Notes: generated from the letters alone by a model not told the origin. DNA of 64,000 bases from Paenibacillus senegalimassiliensis (GCF_001486585.1 NZ_LN909046.1:1550001-1614000); one strand, 5' to 3'; numbered from the stretch's first letter, positions 43,207 to 51,942 are shown. Translations and numbers: made by a program.

Positions 43207-44135
43207 TTGGCTTCCCTCCGCAATCTGGGATCGATCATGACAATGCAAATATCTACTAATAAATTGCAGACAATAAATAGAACCGCCATCATCAGAATAT
43301 AAGCTTGAATAACCGGATAATCCGAATTGAAAATCGCCTTCACGCACAGACGCCCGATCCCCGGCCACGCAAAAATGTTCTCCACAATGACCGTCCCCGC
43401 GATCAGACGCGGAATCGACATGCCAAAGGCCGTTAGCGAGGATTGAATGGAATTCGCAAATATCTTCCAGACGACCGTACTTTGCCGAAGCCCTCTCAGC
43501 TTGGCATAGAGAATAAAATTCTCGCTTGCATTCTGAATCATATTATTGCGAATCAGCCTGACATACGTAGACAAGAAGGTCAGGGATAAGGTCAAGGCTG
43601 GCAGAATGATAGAAGCAGGTCCATTCATGCCACTGGTCGGCAGCCAGCCCAGGTAGACCGAGAAGTACCACATTAGCAGCAAGCCAATCCAGAAGCTTGG
43701 CATCGCCGCCAGCACAAAGATAAATCCTCGCAGGAAGCGATCCTGCCACCGATTTTCAAAGATACTGCAGATAATGCCTATGGAAATGCTAAATATAACG
43801 ATCAGAAGCAGCGTAACCCCGGCTAATTGAAGGGTAGGGGGAATGGCTTGCTGCAACTCCTCCAGGACAGGCTTCTTGTTCACATAGCTGTTGCCAAAGT
43901 CCCCTTGCAGGCTATTCAGTATCCAGTTCTTATAGCGAATGAGAAAGGGATCATCCAAGCCCAGCTCTTCCCTCATCTGCTGCACAACTTCTTCAGTTGG
44001 CGTAATCTGATTGACGCGCAGGGCAATCTCCGCCGGATCGCTGGTCCGCAAGTTGATTAGCACGAAGGCCATAAAGGTAACCAGGATCAGCAGCGGGAAC
44101 GTGCCCAATATCCGTTTGGTCAAATACTGTTTCAT
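43203..44135 (-). CDS. ABC transporter permease (NikB/OppB-like), operon 2
   Basis: 310 residues with six helices: start YLTKRILGTFPLLILVTFMAFVL, then TSDPAEIALR. The terminal FIVCNLLVDICIVMIDPRLRR is the usual NikB/DppB end. It gives an intact comparison for the frameshifted NikB-like gene of operon 1. It starts 18 bp after the binding-protein gene stop. Confidence 0.9.
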   Translation of the reverse strand: MKQYLTKRILGTFPLLILVTFMAFVLINLRTSDPAEIALRVNQITPTEEVVQQMREELGLDDPFLIRYKNWILNSLQGDFGNSYVNKKPVLEELQQAIPPTLQLAGVTLLLIVIFSISIGIICSIFENRWQDRFLRGFIFVLAAMPSFWIGLLLMWYFSVYLGWLPTSGMNGPASIILPALTLSLTFLSTYVRLIRNNMIQNASENFILYAKLRGLRQSTVVWKIFANSIQSSLTAFGMSIPRLIAGTVIVENIFAWPGIGRLCVKAIFNSDYPVIQAYILMMAVLFIVCNLLVDICIVMIDPRLRREAK

Positions 44136-44153
44136 GATAGAATCACTCTTCGC

Positions 44154-45743
44154 TTACTCAAAATACATGAGTTCAAATGGAATTTCATATTGCGATACGT
44201 TAAATGTCACGCCATGAAGCGCCTCGGAATGGATCGCCTTCACGACGGAATAGGTTAGTGGCAAATATACTGCTTCCTCATGCACGTAGCTGAAGATTTG
44301 CTCGTATTTATCGGCCCGTGCTGCTTCATCTTGCTCTACCAATACTTCCCCAATCGTCTGATCCAGCCATTCCTTCTTCTCCAGGCCAGCCTGCGCCTGA
44401 TAGTCGCCATGGGATGGTACACGCCAAGTGGACACATACGTCTGAGGGTCATAAGGAAGTCCCCAGGACAAGGAATATTGCAGATCAAATTCCCCTGACT
44501 TCTGCCGGTCAAAATAGGCCTGCTTCTCCTCGCCCAGCAATTCCAGCTCTACACCGATGGCTTTCAGATCATTTTGCATCGATTCGCCAATCGTCTTCTC
44601 CTGGGCATTGTCCGAATTGTAGGAGAGCATCAGGCTTAGCTTCTTGCCTTCCTGATAACGGTACCCATCCTCGGACTTGACCCACCCGGCTTGGTCCAGC
44701 AAGGCTTCCGCCTTGGCCACATCGTAAGGACGGGCCGTAAGCTCGATGTCCGCGTAGGGTGTGGACTTGGACATGAGCACATCAGCAATTTGTTCCGTAC
44801 CATTAAGGATTCCAGTTGCAATCGTCTGCTTGTTAATCGCATATTGCAGTGCTTCACGAATCAGCTTGTCTTGGGTGAACTCCCGCTTGCTGTTCAGCAG
44901 AATGGAACGCGAGCCTGACGGCGGGCTGATCTTCGTAATGTATTTGCCTTGCTCCTGCAAGGAGGTGAAGGCATTGGCATCCAGCATATCGCCATCCGCC
45001 CCAAAGATCAGGTCGATCTCCCCATTTTGCAGGGCCAGCAGAATCGTCTGATGATCCGGCATCACTTTCCAGCGGACTTGCCCGATCTTCGGCTTATCTC
45101 CCCAGTAATGCTCATTGATCGTAAACAACGCATACTGATTGTCTTTATGCTCGGCTAACTGGTAAGGGCCGGTCCCGGCGTAGCCATTCACGCCATTCGC
45201 GGTAGTCCCATCGATAAAACTGTTCGGCGAGATCATTCTGAACGGCCGGGTAAGGCCTAGCTCCTCCAGCGTCGGATAATACGGATTCTTCAAGGTCAAT
45301 ACAAAGGTGTGCTCGTCTACGACGGCGGTGCTGCCAATGACCTGAACCAGATTCAGCCAGGCATTCTTCTCATAGTTGGCGACGACGGCATCAATATTTT
45401 GCTTGACCGCCTCGGCATTAAATGGTTCCCCATCATTAAATACAACATTTTCTCTCAACTTGAACGTATACGTCAGTCCATCCTCCGAAATGTCCCAGCT
45501 CTCAGCCAGCTTCGGCTGAACACCTTCGGGCGTGTTGACAACCAGTGATTCGAACACCATATTCTGTGCCGCTAATTCCCCGCCTGTCAGGTGAGGGTTG
45601 ATATCCCGGATATCCTTGGTGCTGGCAAATACCAACTCATTCTTCTTCTCCCCTGAAGCCTGTGTCGTCTGCTTGGCCTGCTGCCCGCAGCCTGCCACCA
45701 GAATCAGTAATGCTATAAGTCCTGCTAACCATTTCGTCTTCAT
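44154..45743 (-). CDS. NikA-like substrate-binding lipoprotein, operon 2
   Basis: 529 residues. A signal peptide ends in LVAGCG, and the mature domain has PHLTGGELAAQNMVFESLV, LAESWDISEDGLTYTFKLR, RPFRMISPNSF and TARPYDVAKAEALLDQAGW, the last being a NikA subfamily feature. It would deliver nickel, another metal chelate, or an opine metallophore to the permeases. GGAGGATACG precedes the ATG. Operators upstream of the operon resemble Zur boxes, so zinc-related cargo is more likely than nickel. Confidence 0.88.
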   Translation of the reverse strand: MKTKWLAGLIALLILVAGCGQQAKQTTQASGEKKNELVFASTKDIRDINPHLTGGELAAQNMVFESLVVNTPEGVQPKLAESWDISEDGLTYTFKLRENVVFNDGEPFNAEAVKQNIDAVVANYEKNAWLNLVQVIGSTAVVDEHTFVLTLKNPYYPTLEELGLTRPFRMISPNSFIDGTTANGVNGYAGTGPYQLAEHKDNQYALFTINEHYWGDKPKIGQVRWKVMPDHQTILLALQNGEIDLIFGADGDMLDANAFTSLQEQGKYITKISPPSGSRSILLNSKREFTQDKLIREALQYAINKQTIATGILNGTEQIADVLMSKSTPYADIELTARPYDVAKAEALLDQAGWVKSEDGYRYQEGKKLSLMLSYNSDNAQEKTIGESMQNDLKAIGVELELLGEEKQAYFDRQKSGEFDLQYSLSWGLPYDPQTYVSTWRVPSHGDYQAQAGLEKKEWLDQTIGEVLVEQDEAARADKYEQIFSYVHEEAVYLPLTYSVVKAIHSEALHGVTFNVSQYEIPFELMYFE

Positions 45744-45763
45744 CGTATCCTCCTGAATAATCG

Positions 45764-47068
45764 TTATTTAATACAAACCAGCCGCTCTACCTTCCTTGTG
45801 TATACCGAAGTACATACGGTACGCATGAGATGGAAGGTGACAAAAGCGAGCCATAGCCCATGGTTGCCCAAGTAGATCACTGCCAGCCACTGCACGGGAA
45901 CATAGATCAGCAGCGAAATGAATATGCCGTTGCGGATCGCCCACACTTGGGTTACTCCCGAGAAGATGCCTTCAAGCTGCAAGCCCCATACACCGGCTAT
46001 ACTGTATAAGGCAATCCAAATCATATGCTCTCTCACCACTAGCTGTACCTCGGGGTTCGCTGTGAAGAACGAGATGATCCCGGTTGGAAAGCTTAGCAGC
46101 AGCAAGGCTAGCAATACGGCAAACATCACGCCCCACACTGCCGACAATGAGTAAGCCCGGCGATAGCCCTGGTGGCTGCCTTCACCTACCGCTCGTCCGG
46201 CAATAATGCTGGAGGCGTTCGCCAGTCCGCTGAACACATAGGCCAGTAAGTAGTGAAGCTGCAACAGAATCGCGTTACCCGCCAGTGTCGTCTCATCCAT
46301 GCGCGCTCCCTGGGCCATGAACAAGCTTGTCATGATCAGTAAGCAGACTGTTCGCAAGAAGAGATCCCGGTTAACTACCAGCATCCTCTTCAGATGTCCC
46401 GGCTGGAACAGCTTCCCTATCTGTAGATGCTCCAGGGACAATCTGCCACTATACCGCATAATCAGCAAGCCGATGATCACGCCAAAGATTTCGGACACCA
46501 GGGTAGCAACGGCAATCCCGGCCACTCCATATTGCAACACCAAGGCGAACCAGATGCTAAGCAGCATATTTAGCACATTCACCAGCAGTTGAGAGACCAG
46601 GGTCCACTTGACCTTGGACATGCCCAGCAGCCAGCCGGTGATCACATAATTGATTAGAGCAAACGGCGCGCCCCAGATCCGGATGTTAAAGTAAATGCTA
46701 GCTTGCTGAAGCACCGCTTCACTCCCCCCAATTAACTGCATGGAGGCCAGAAGGATGGGCTTCTGGGCAATGATTAAGATTATGCCCATTACCAAAGCAA
46801 TCAGCATCGGCCTGAAGCAGGCATAAGCAAGCTGATCGTCTTGCTTCGCTCCTAAGGCTTGGGCCGTGAACCCGGTTGTACTTACTCTAAGAAAGCCAAA
46901 CAACCAATACATATTGTTGAAAATGAGACTACCTACCGCCACGCCACCAATATAAGCAGCCTGCTCCAGTCGACCTGCAACGGCCGTATCCACCGCGCCC
47001 AACAGCGGGACCGATAGACCGGATAAAATGAGCGGTATGGCAAGCTTGAAATACTGTCGATGCGTCAT
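45764..47068 (-). CDS. MATE-family efflux transporter heading the metal-uptake operon
   Basis: 434 residues, twelve predicted helices, with SVPLLGAVDTAVAGRL near the N-terminus and the DinF-like layout of the MATE superfamily (Na+ or H+ driven export of small molecules). It is the first gene of the Nik-like operon, 20 bp before the binding-protein gene. In opine metallophore systems an exporter is encoded beside the importer, so this MATE protein may secrete a metallophore. No metallophore synthase gene (CntL/CntM-like) is present in the window. AAAAGGGAGAGAC precedes the ATG. Confidence 0.88.
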   Translation of the reverse strand: MTHRQYFKLAIPLILSGLSVPLLGAVDTAVAGRLEQAAYIGGVAVGSLIFNNMYWLFGFLRVSTTGFTAQALGAKQDDQLAYACFRPMLIALVMGIILIIAQKPILLASMQLIGGSEAVLQQASIYFNIRIWGAPFALINYVITGWLLGMSKVKWTLVSQLLVNVLNMLLSIWFALVLQYGVAGIAVATLVSEIFGVIIGLLIMRYSGRLSLEHLQIGKLFQPGHLKRMLVVNRDLFLRTVCLLIMTSLFMAQGARMDETTLAGNAILLQLHYLLAYVFSGLANASSIIAGRAVGEGSHQGYRRAYSLSAVWGVMFAVLLALLLLSFPTGIISFFTANPEVQLVVREHMIWIALYSIAGVWGLQLEGIFSGVTQVWAIRNGIFISLLIYVPVQWLAVIYLGNHGLWLAFVTFHLMRTVCTSVYTRKVERLVCIK

Positions 47069-47083
47069 GTCTCTCCCTTTTAT

Positions 47084-47098
47084 ATGTAATTATTACGA
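47084..47098. promoter_or_regulatory. Zur-box-like operator (proximal), MATE-ABC operon
   Basis: ATGTAATTATTACGA matches TCGTAATNATTACGA at 12 of 14 defined positions and has the symmetric GTAATTATTAC core. It lies 16 bp before the MATE start, overlapping the region of its ribosome-binding site. Confidence 0.6.
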
Positions 47099-47110
47099 TT
47101 TTAGCGCAAT

Positions 47111-47139
47111 AAAAAAGGCGCTCGCTGAATGTTTGCGCC
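47111..47139 (-). terminator. Leader hairpin with T-run, MATE-ABC operon
   Basis: The minus strand reads GGCGC-13 nt-GCGCC followed by TTTTTT, between the promoter (47191-47219) and the MATE start. It could be a weak terminator/attenuator in the leader; the stem is only 5 bp. Confidence 0.35.
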
Positions 47140-47170
47140 GGTATGCACGAAACAGAACCCATTCATTTAA

Positions 47171-47185
47171 TCGTAATCGATACGA
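47171..47185. promoter_or_regulatory. Zur-box-like operator (distal), MATE-ABC operon
   Basis: TCGTAATCGATACGA matches the Zur box at 12 of 14 defined positions and starts 5 bp downstream of a consensus -10, covering the likely transcription start. Confidence 0.62.
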
Positions 47186-47190
47186 ATAAC

Positions 47191-47219
47191 ATTATATTAA
47201 TAGGCTCTGTTCTTGTCAA
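47191..47219 (-). promoter_or_regulatory. Consensus sigma-A promoter of the MATE-ABC operon
   Basis: The minus strand reads TTGACA (47214-47219), 17 bp, then TATAAT (47191-47196): both elements are perfect. It lies only 6 bp after the stop of the upstream regulator gene. Confidence 0.8.
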
Positions 47220-47225
47220 TCTTAT

Positions 47226-48074
47226 TTATTCAGTTGGCTCCAGTAACTGCTGTAGTTTCGCTTCCGTAGGCGTTCCCGCCGTTGGGGTATAAATGCTGCA
47301 ACGCAGATCATCCGGACCGTACACCTTCAAGGAGGTTAATTCATATACCATTTTCCCCGCCTTCGCATGTCTGAACTCCAGATGAACATCGGGTGCATAG
47401 CTGACCTCGCTTTGCTCCCACATTTCCCGAAATTCCGGATAGGCTTCCTTCATCTCCGTAATGAACTGCTCATACCATTGATCCTCAACATACTGACCGT
47501 AATAGCTGCGGAACATCGATAGAAATCCACCGGAGAATTGTTCCCAATTCACCGCTAATCGGCGGAACTCCTGACGGGTAAATAACAGCCGGATCACATT
47601 TCTCTCTTCTGACGGAATTCGCTCAAAATCCACAAACACATAGGCCGCCGCCTTGTTCCAGCCGACAATATTGCATTTGCGGTCAGTGATCAGGACAGGA
47701 CAATATTTCAACTCGCTCATCATTTTTTGCAAAGAAGAACTAAGTTGTACTCCCTCAGGTTCCATCACATATTTGTCTTTGTCCGAAGTGTTCTCAAGGG
47801 CCAATGAATAGAGATAACGCTTCTCGTCCGCATTTAGTTGGAGCGCTGAGGAGATGCCATCCAGGACCGATGCAGATACTTGAATATCTCTTCCTTGCTC
47901 CAACCAGGTATACCAGGTCGTGCTTACGTCAGCCAATTGAGCTACCTCTTCCCGGCGAAGGCCTGGCGTTCTTCTACGAGAACCCGCGGGAAGTCCTACG
48001 GATTCGGGAGTCATTCTGGCCCTTTTACTCTTGAGAAAATCGGATAGAACCTGCCTTCTAGCATCGGTCTGCAC
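47226..48074 (-). CDS. MmyB-like helix-turn-helix transcriptional regulator
   Basis: 282 residues. Residues about 8-80 form an XRE-type HTH (TPGLRREEVAQLADVSTTWYTWLEQGRDI), the usual N-terminus of the MmyB/MltR family. The C-terminal ligand-binding domain (about 105-275) is PAS-like and binds fatty-acid-like ligands in characterised homologues. It is divergent from fabF, which suggests it may sense a lipid and control that gene; this is inference. The MATE-ABC promoter begins just after its stop. Confidence 0.88.
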   Translation of the reverse strand: MQTDARRQVLSDFLKSKRARMTPESVGLPAGSRRRTPGLRREEVAQLADVSTTWYTWLEQGRDIQVSASVLDGISSALQLNADEKRYLYSLALENTSDKDKYVMEPEGVQLSSSLQKMMSELKYCPVLITDRKCNIVGWNKAAAYVFVDFERIPSEERNVIRLLFTRQEFRRLAVNWEQFSGGFLSMFRSYYGQYVEDQWYEQFITEMKEAYPEFREMWEQSEVSYAPDVHLEFRHAKAGKMVYELTSLKVYGPDDLRCSIYTPTAGTPTEAKLQQLLEPTE

Positions 48075-48197
48075 GGTAAATAGCTCCTTCCATCAGAATT
48101 TATACCAGTATAATGTACAACTTGTAATAGGATAACTCATGTGCCATTATAACATTCAATAGAGGAAAAGAACTACCAAGGGAGGTTATCCGTCCAA

Positions 48198-49442
48198 ATG
48201 GAAAGAGTTGTTATTACAGGAGCAGGGGTCATTTCCCCGCTAGGCAATCAGATCGACACGCTGTGGACCAACCTCCTGCAAGGGGTATCTGGAATCAGGA
48301 ATATTGATTCGCTAGATACGGCCAGACATAAGGTGAAGATTGCCGGGGCTGTAGCTGAATTTAATCCCCTCAACTACCTGGATGCAAAGGAAGCACGACG
48401 AATGGACCGCTTCTGCCAGTTTGCGCTGGCGGCGGCAGAGGAAGCAGTGAACCATGCCGAGCTGGATCTAGCCCAAGTGAATCACGAACGGCTAGGCGTC
48501 TATGTAGGTTCAGGTGTGGGCGGCATACAGACATTGATGAAGCAAGCAGAGACGTTGGCTGCGCGGGGGCCGGAACGAGTGAGTCCCACACTGGTTCCGA
48601 TGATGATTTCCAACATGGCTGCCGCGCTGATCAGCATCAAATATCAGGCACTAGGAGCAACCCTCTCCCCGGTTACTGCCTGCTCTATCGGGAATACCGC
48701 CATCGGTGAAGCTTTCTTCTCCATACAGGCGGGCCGGGCCGATGTGATTATCGCCGGCGGAGCGGAAGCGTCGCTTACCGATATCTCGCTTGCCAGCTTC
48801 TCCAATGCCACGGCCCTCTCTACACGAAATGAAGAGCCGGCTCGGGCAAGTCGGCCCTTTGATGCGCATCGTGACGGGTTTGTCATGTCGGAGGGGGCTG
48901 GTATGGTGATTTTGGAGTCACTGTCCCACGCGCAGCAACGCGGCGCCACCATTCTTGGCGAGGTTATCGGATATGGAGCCAGTTCGGATGCCTATCATAT
49001 GGTAGCCACCCCTGAGGATGGCAACGGTGCTGCGCGGGCTATGCGGTTAGCCTTAGCGGAGGCCAAGATTCAGCCTACGGATGTGGATGTTATCAGTGCT
49101 CATGCTACCAGCACCTGGATCGGGGACCGCTCCGAGACAGCGGCTATCAAGTCGGTGTTTGGGTCGACGGCTTACGATATTCCCGTGACGGCGAACAAAT
49201 CGATGACAGGCCACATGCTGGGCGCATCCGGCGCCGTTCAAGCCATAGCCTTGATGAAGTCCTTACAAGAGGGGATTATACCGCCAACCATCAACCTGGA
49301 AGAGCCTGACCCGGCTTGCGATTTGGACTATGTCCCCCTTAAAGCTAGAGAAGCCAAGCTTGGGATTGGCATATCCAACTCCTTTGGCTTTGGCGGTCAT
49401 AATGCTGTTATCGTATTGCAGGCCTATCCCGCCGGTTCCTAA
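48198..49442 (+). CDS. fabF: Beta-ketoacyl-ACP synthase II (FabF-type)
   Basis: 414 residues. The condensing-enzyme triad is visible: C162 in TACSIGNTAIG, a His in SAHATSTWIGD (about 302) and a His in NKSMTGHMLGASG (about 337). FabF elongates acyl-ACP with malonyl-ACP in fatty acid synthesis. The segment SAHATST lacks the usual Gly of NAHGTST, suggesting a divergent paralogue rather than the main housekeeping enzyme. It stands alone without fabHDG/acp neighbours. Confidence 0.85.
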   Translation: MERVVITGAGVISPLGNQIDTLWTNLLQGVSGIRNIDSLDTARHKVKIAGAVAEFNPLNYLDAKEARRMDRFCQFALAAAEEAVNHAELDLAQVNHERLGVYVGSGVGGIQTLMKQAETLAARGPERVSPTLVPMMISNMAAALISIKYQALGATLSPVTACSIGNTAIGEAFFSIQAGRADVIIAGGAEASLTDISLASFSNATALSTRNEEPARASRPFDAHRDGFVMSEGAGMVILESLSHAQQRGATILGEVIGYGASSDAYHMVATPEDGNGAARAMRLALAEAKIQPTDVDVISAHATSTWIGDRSETAAIKSVFGSTAYDIPVTANKSMTGHMLGASGAVQAIALMKSLQEGIIPPTINLEEPDPACDLDYVPLKAREAKLGIGISNSFGFGGHNAVIVLQAYPAGS

Positions 49443-49462
49443 CGTGCAGGCGAAGCACGCTA

Positions 49463-50179
49463 CTAGCTACTCAAGCCTTGATGGCGCTCTTCCATCGCCT
49501 GAAGCAGCTCAATCAGAAGCGCATTGGACTGCGCCAGAAGAGAGGGCTGCTTCACCATCTCGTCAGGAGATTGAACATAGGGGCCACCCGGCTCCAGTTC
49601 ATCTCCACAATGCTCCAGCAGCTTATCTATACTGTCATCGCCGCATTCCAAGTGGAATTGCAGCCCAACCACATGCCCTTGGTATTCGAAGGCCTGATTG
49701 GCACAGCCGATACTAGAGGCCACAGTCGCTGCGGTTGGCGGAAGCTCAAACGTATCTCCATGCCAATGGAAAGGTAGCAGCTCACGCGGGAATTTTTTGA
49801 AAAACACCGAATCCCCGGACTCTTCCTTCATGCTCACCGGATACCAGCCAATCTCCTTGTATGGATTCTGATAGACTCTTCCCCCAAGAGCTTCCGCTAA
49901 CAGTTGCGCGCCCAGACAAATGCCGAGAATCAGCTTGCGTTGTGCGATAGCCTCACGGATCAATACTTTCTCCGGTGCCAGCCAAGGATATTGCTCTTCA
50001 TCGTAGATTCCCATGGGACCGCCTAAAACGACGAGCATATCAAACTCCGAAGTAAGAGGAACATCTACTCCTTCATATAATAGAGTGCCCGTTAGCTCAT
50101 GTTCATGCTCCGTCGCCCAATCAGCAATGCGGGCCGGAGATTCAAATGGAACATGCTGCAAATAGTGAATTCTCATCAT
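49463..50179 (-). CDS. Class I glutamine amidotransferase-like protein
   Basis: 238 residues. The nucleophile elbow GICLGAQLLAEALGG holds the catalytic Cys, and the His-Glu pair is QFHLECGDD, with FDMLVVLGGPMGIYDEEQYPWL as the oxyanion-strand region. It resembles GMP-synthase-like GATase proteins (YfeJ family), which often hydrolyse gamma-glutamyl compounds. No synthase partner is adjacent. It is convergent with fabF. AGGATGAAGAG precedes the ATG. Confidence 0.85.
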   Translation of the reverse strand: MMRIHYLQHVPFESPARIADWATEHEHELTGTLLYEGVDVPLTSEFDMLVVLGGPMGIYDEEQYPWLAPEKVLIREAIAQRKLILGICLGAQLLAEALGGRVYQNPYKEIGWYPVSMKEESGDSVFFKKFPRELLPFHWHGDTFELPPTAATVASSIGCANQAFEYQGHVVGLQFHLECGDDSIDKLLEHCGDELEPGGPYVQSPDEMVKQPSLLAQSNALLIELLQAMEERHQGLSS

Positions 50180-50292
50180 AACTCTTCATCCTCCCGGGGA
50201 TTGGTACATAATTATGGTGTTATAATAGCACGTTCCTTCCAGCAGGCAAATAAAAAAGCGAACCGCATGTGGTCCGCCCATCCTCAATAGTA

Positions 50293-51288
50293 CTATGCTC
50301 TTGATCCATGCCTTAAGCCTACAAAACGTTTGTTATCCTCATCCCACAACCGATAACGAAGGGATTGCAAGCTCAAACGAAATCCAATAGCCGGGACATT
50401 CTTCAGTAGATCGTTACTTTCGTGTATGCGCTGCAAATAATAATTGGGTGCTTGAGGAACCAGATGATGAATATGGTGGTAGCCGATGTTCCCCGTTATC
50501 CATTGCAACCATTTAGGCAACTTGTAAAAAGAACTCCCCTGTACGGCTGCATGAATATAATCCCATTCATTCTCATACTCGAAATACGTATCCTCAAACT
50601 GATGTTGCACGTAAAACAACCAGATGCCCGCAGCTCCTGCCAAGTATAAGATGGCCCCTTGTATCAAGAGAACTTCTTTCCAGCCTAATAACCAGCCAAG
50701 TAAAGCCACCAATCCAACGATCATGATATTCGTGAAGTAAGTGCTTAGCCGCTCTTTGCGCTTGGCACCCTTCCGATTCCACCGATATTCAAATACAAAT
50801 AGAAATATAGGTCCAAGTCCGAATAAAACTATTGGATTTCGATAGAGTCGGTAACCAAGACGCTTCCACCCCGATAGGTCGGCATATTCTTTGACTGTTA
50901 AGGTCCAGATATCGCCTGTGCCTCTCCGAGATAAATTACCGCTGGTTGCATGATGGACAGAATGCTCATTTTTCCATTGACCAAATGGGAAAAAAGTAAG
51001 GATTCCTGTTATCGTCCCCACAATTTCATTTGCTTTCTTCCCCTTAAAAAAGGATTGATGACAGCAATCATGAAAGATAATGAAGATGCGAACCAGAAAG
51101 CCTGAAGCCGGAAGAATTAACGCCAATGTGAGCCAGACAGAAACGGAAAGACTCATATAAGCCAAACTCCATAGTAGTATAAAAGGAACAATGCTATTTA
51201 CTAATTGCCAGACACTTTTCTTTAATACCGGCTTGCTATAAGAAATCACCTGTTTTTTCCAGTGATTAAATTGCTGTAGTGACTTCAT
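50293..51288 (-). CDS. des: Acyl-lipid fatty acid desaturase (Bacillus Des-type)
   Basis: 331 residues with four to five membrane segments and three histidine boxes: HDCCHQ, HSVHH and HHIHH, which bind the di-iron centre. Bacillus Des inserts a cis double bond into membrane acyl chains after cold shock and is induced through DesK-DesR. No desKR genes lie in the window. Its ATG overlaps the stop of a small membrane-protein ORF (TAATG), so translation is coupled. A nearby cold-shock protein gene and HU fit a cold-response neighbourhood. Confidence 0.9.
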   Translation of the reverse strand: MKSLQQFNHWKKQVISYSKPVLKKSVWQLVNSIVPFILLWSLAYMSLSVSVWLTLALILPASGFLVRIFIIFHDCCHQSFFKGKKANEIVGTITGILTFFPFGQWKNEHSVHHATSGNLSRRGTGDIWTLTVKEYADLSGWKRLGYRLYRNPIVLFGLGPIFLFVFEYRWNRKGAKRKERLSTYFTNIMIVGLVALLGWLLGWKEVLLIQGAILYLAGAAGIWLFYVQHQFEDTYFEYENEWDYIHAAVQGSSFYKLPKWLQWITGNIGYHHIHHLVPQAPNYYLQRIHESNDLLKNVPAIGFRLSLQSLRYRLWDEDNKRFVGLRHGSRA

Positions 51289-51458
51289 TACAAGCCCCGT
51301 TTCCTAATGTAATTCCTATTCGTACAAGCATTATATAGTAGACAGCCTAACACAAGGCAGCTTCCCCATATCGTGAGAGTCATTGAGGTGAACATCCCAG
51401 TAATCATACGTATCCATGGACTGTTCTTCACAAACCGTACAGTTTGATGATATACCAT
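51288..51458 (-). CDS. Small membrane protein ORF translationally coupled to des
   Basis: 56 codons starting ATG at 51458: a basic start (MVYHQTVRFVKNSPWIRMIT), a hydrophobic helix (TIWGSCLVLGCLLYNAC) and a basic end (NRNYIRKRGL). Its stop overlaps the des ATG by one base (TAATG). AAGGAAGTGAG is upstream; a TTG one codon earlier fits the spacing at least as well. It may be a membrane subunit or modulator of Des; function is unknown. No homologue is recalled. Confidence 0.5.
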   Translation of the reverse strand: MVYHQTVRFVKNSPWIRMITGMFTSMTLTIWGSCLVLGCLLYNACTNRNYIRKRGL

Positions 51459-51646
51459 CAAATTCTCACTTCCTTATTCATACAATCCTCTATGCAATGA
51501 ATATCTTTAATTTTTTCTTTTAAATTTTGTTGCTTAGAATAGTAACGAATAATGTCATCCACCGTGGAAAACACAACATTATCGTTTAAATTACTTGTTT
51601 TGGTTTTTATAAATAACCACTTTTCTGATGGTTTCCCATCTTTATT
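51458..51646 (-). pseudogene. Small ORF, apparently frameshifted at its start, upstream of des
   Basis: A 62-codon open frame with protein-like composition (KPSEKWLFIKTKT, FSTVDDIIRYYSK, NLKEKIKDIHCIED) ends in TGA overlapping the next ATG by one base (TGATG). In this frame no canonical start precedes the coding segment, yet an ATG at 51640 with AAGGG upstream lies one base out of frame: a fourth G in GATGGG would give MGKPSEKWLF. It may therefore be a 1-bp-deleted gene or a sequence error. Family is not recognised. Confidence 0.45.
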
Positions 51647-51666
51647 TTACCCTTGAATCGCATTCA

Positions 51667-51942
51667 TTACTTATTTAAAGCTCTTTTCAAATCAAGTCCT
51701 GCCGTAAAAATAGGGACGTTTCCTGCCGGGATTTCAATCTTCTCTCCCGTTTTTTTGCTGGTTCCAACACGTGCCTCGCGACTGCGGACATCAAATTTCC
51801 CAAAGCCAGCCAACCGGACCTCTTTCCCTTCCGCTAAAGCTTCAAAAATAGAATACAGCACATGAGTAACTGCCTTCTCGGCATTCTTTTTTGTGAAACC
51901 ACTGGATTTTGCAACTTCTGCCACTAACTCATCCTTGTTCAT
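51667..51942 (-). CDS. HU-family DNA-binding protein
   Basis: 91 residues, the exact HU length: MNKDELVAEVAKSSGFTKKNAEKAV, then VRLAGFGKFDVRSREARVG and TGEKIEIPAG at the DNA-binding beta-arm. HU bends and compacts DNA as a homodimer. The arm carries PAGNVP in place of the usual PASKVP. GAGGT precedes the ATG. Confidence 0.95.
   Translation of the reverse strand: MNKDELVAEVAKSSGFTKKNAEKAVTHVLYSIFEALAEGKEVRLAGFGKFDVRSREARVGTSKKTGEKIEIPAGNVPIFTAGLDLKRALNK

Noticed and set aside
42301-43368. 355-residue version of the NikC-like permease
   Set aside because: The first 54 residues lie inside the NikB gene in another frame; the ATG at 43206 overlaps the NikB stop by 4 bp and gives a normal length.
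48101-48112. TATACCAGTATA palindrome upstream of the MmyB-like regulator
   Set aside because: Only a 5-bp arm and similar to a -10 element; not enough to call an operator.
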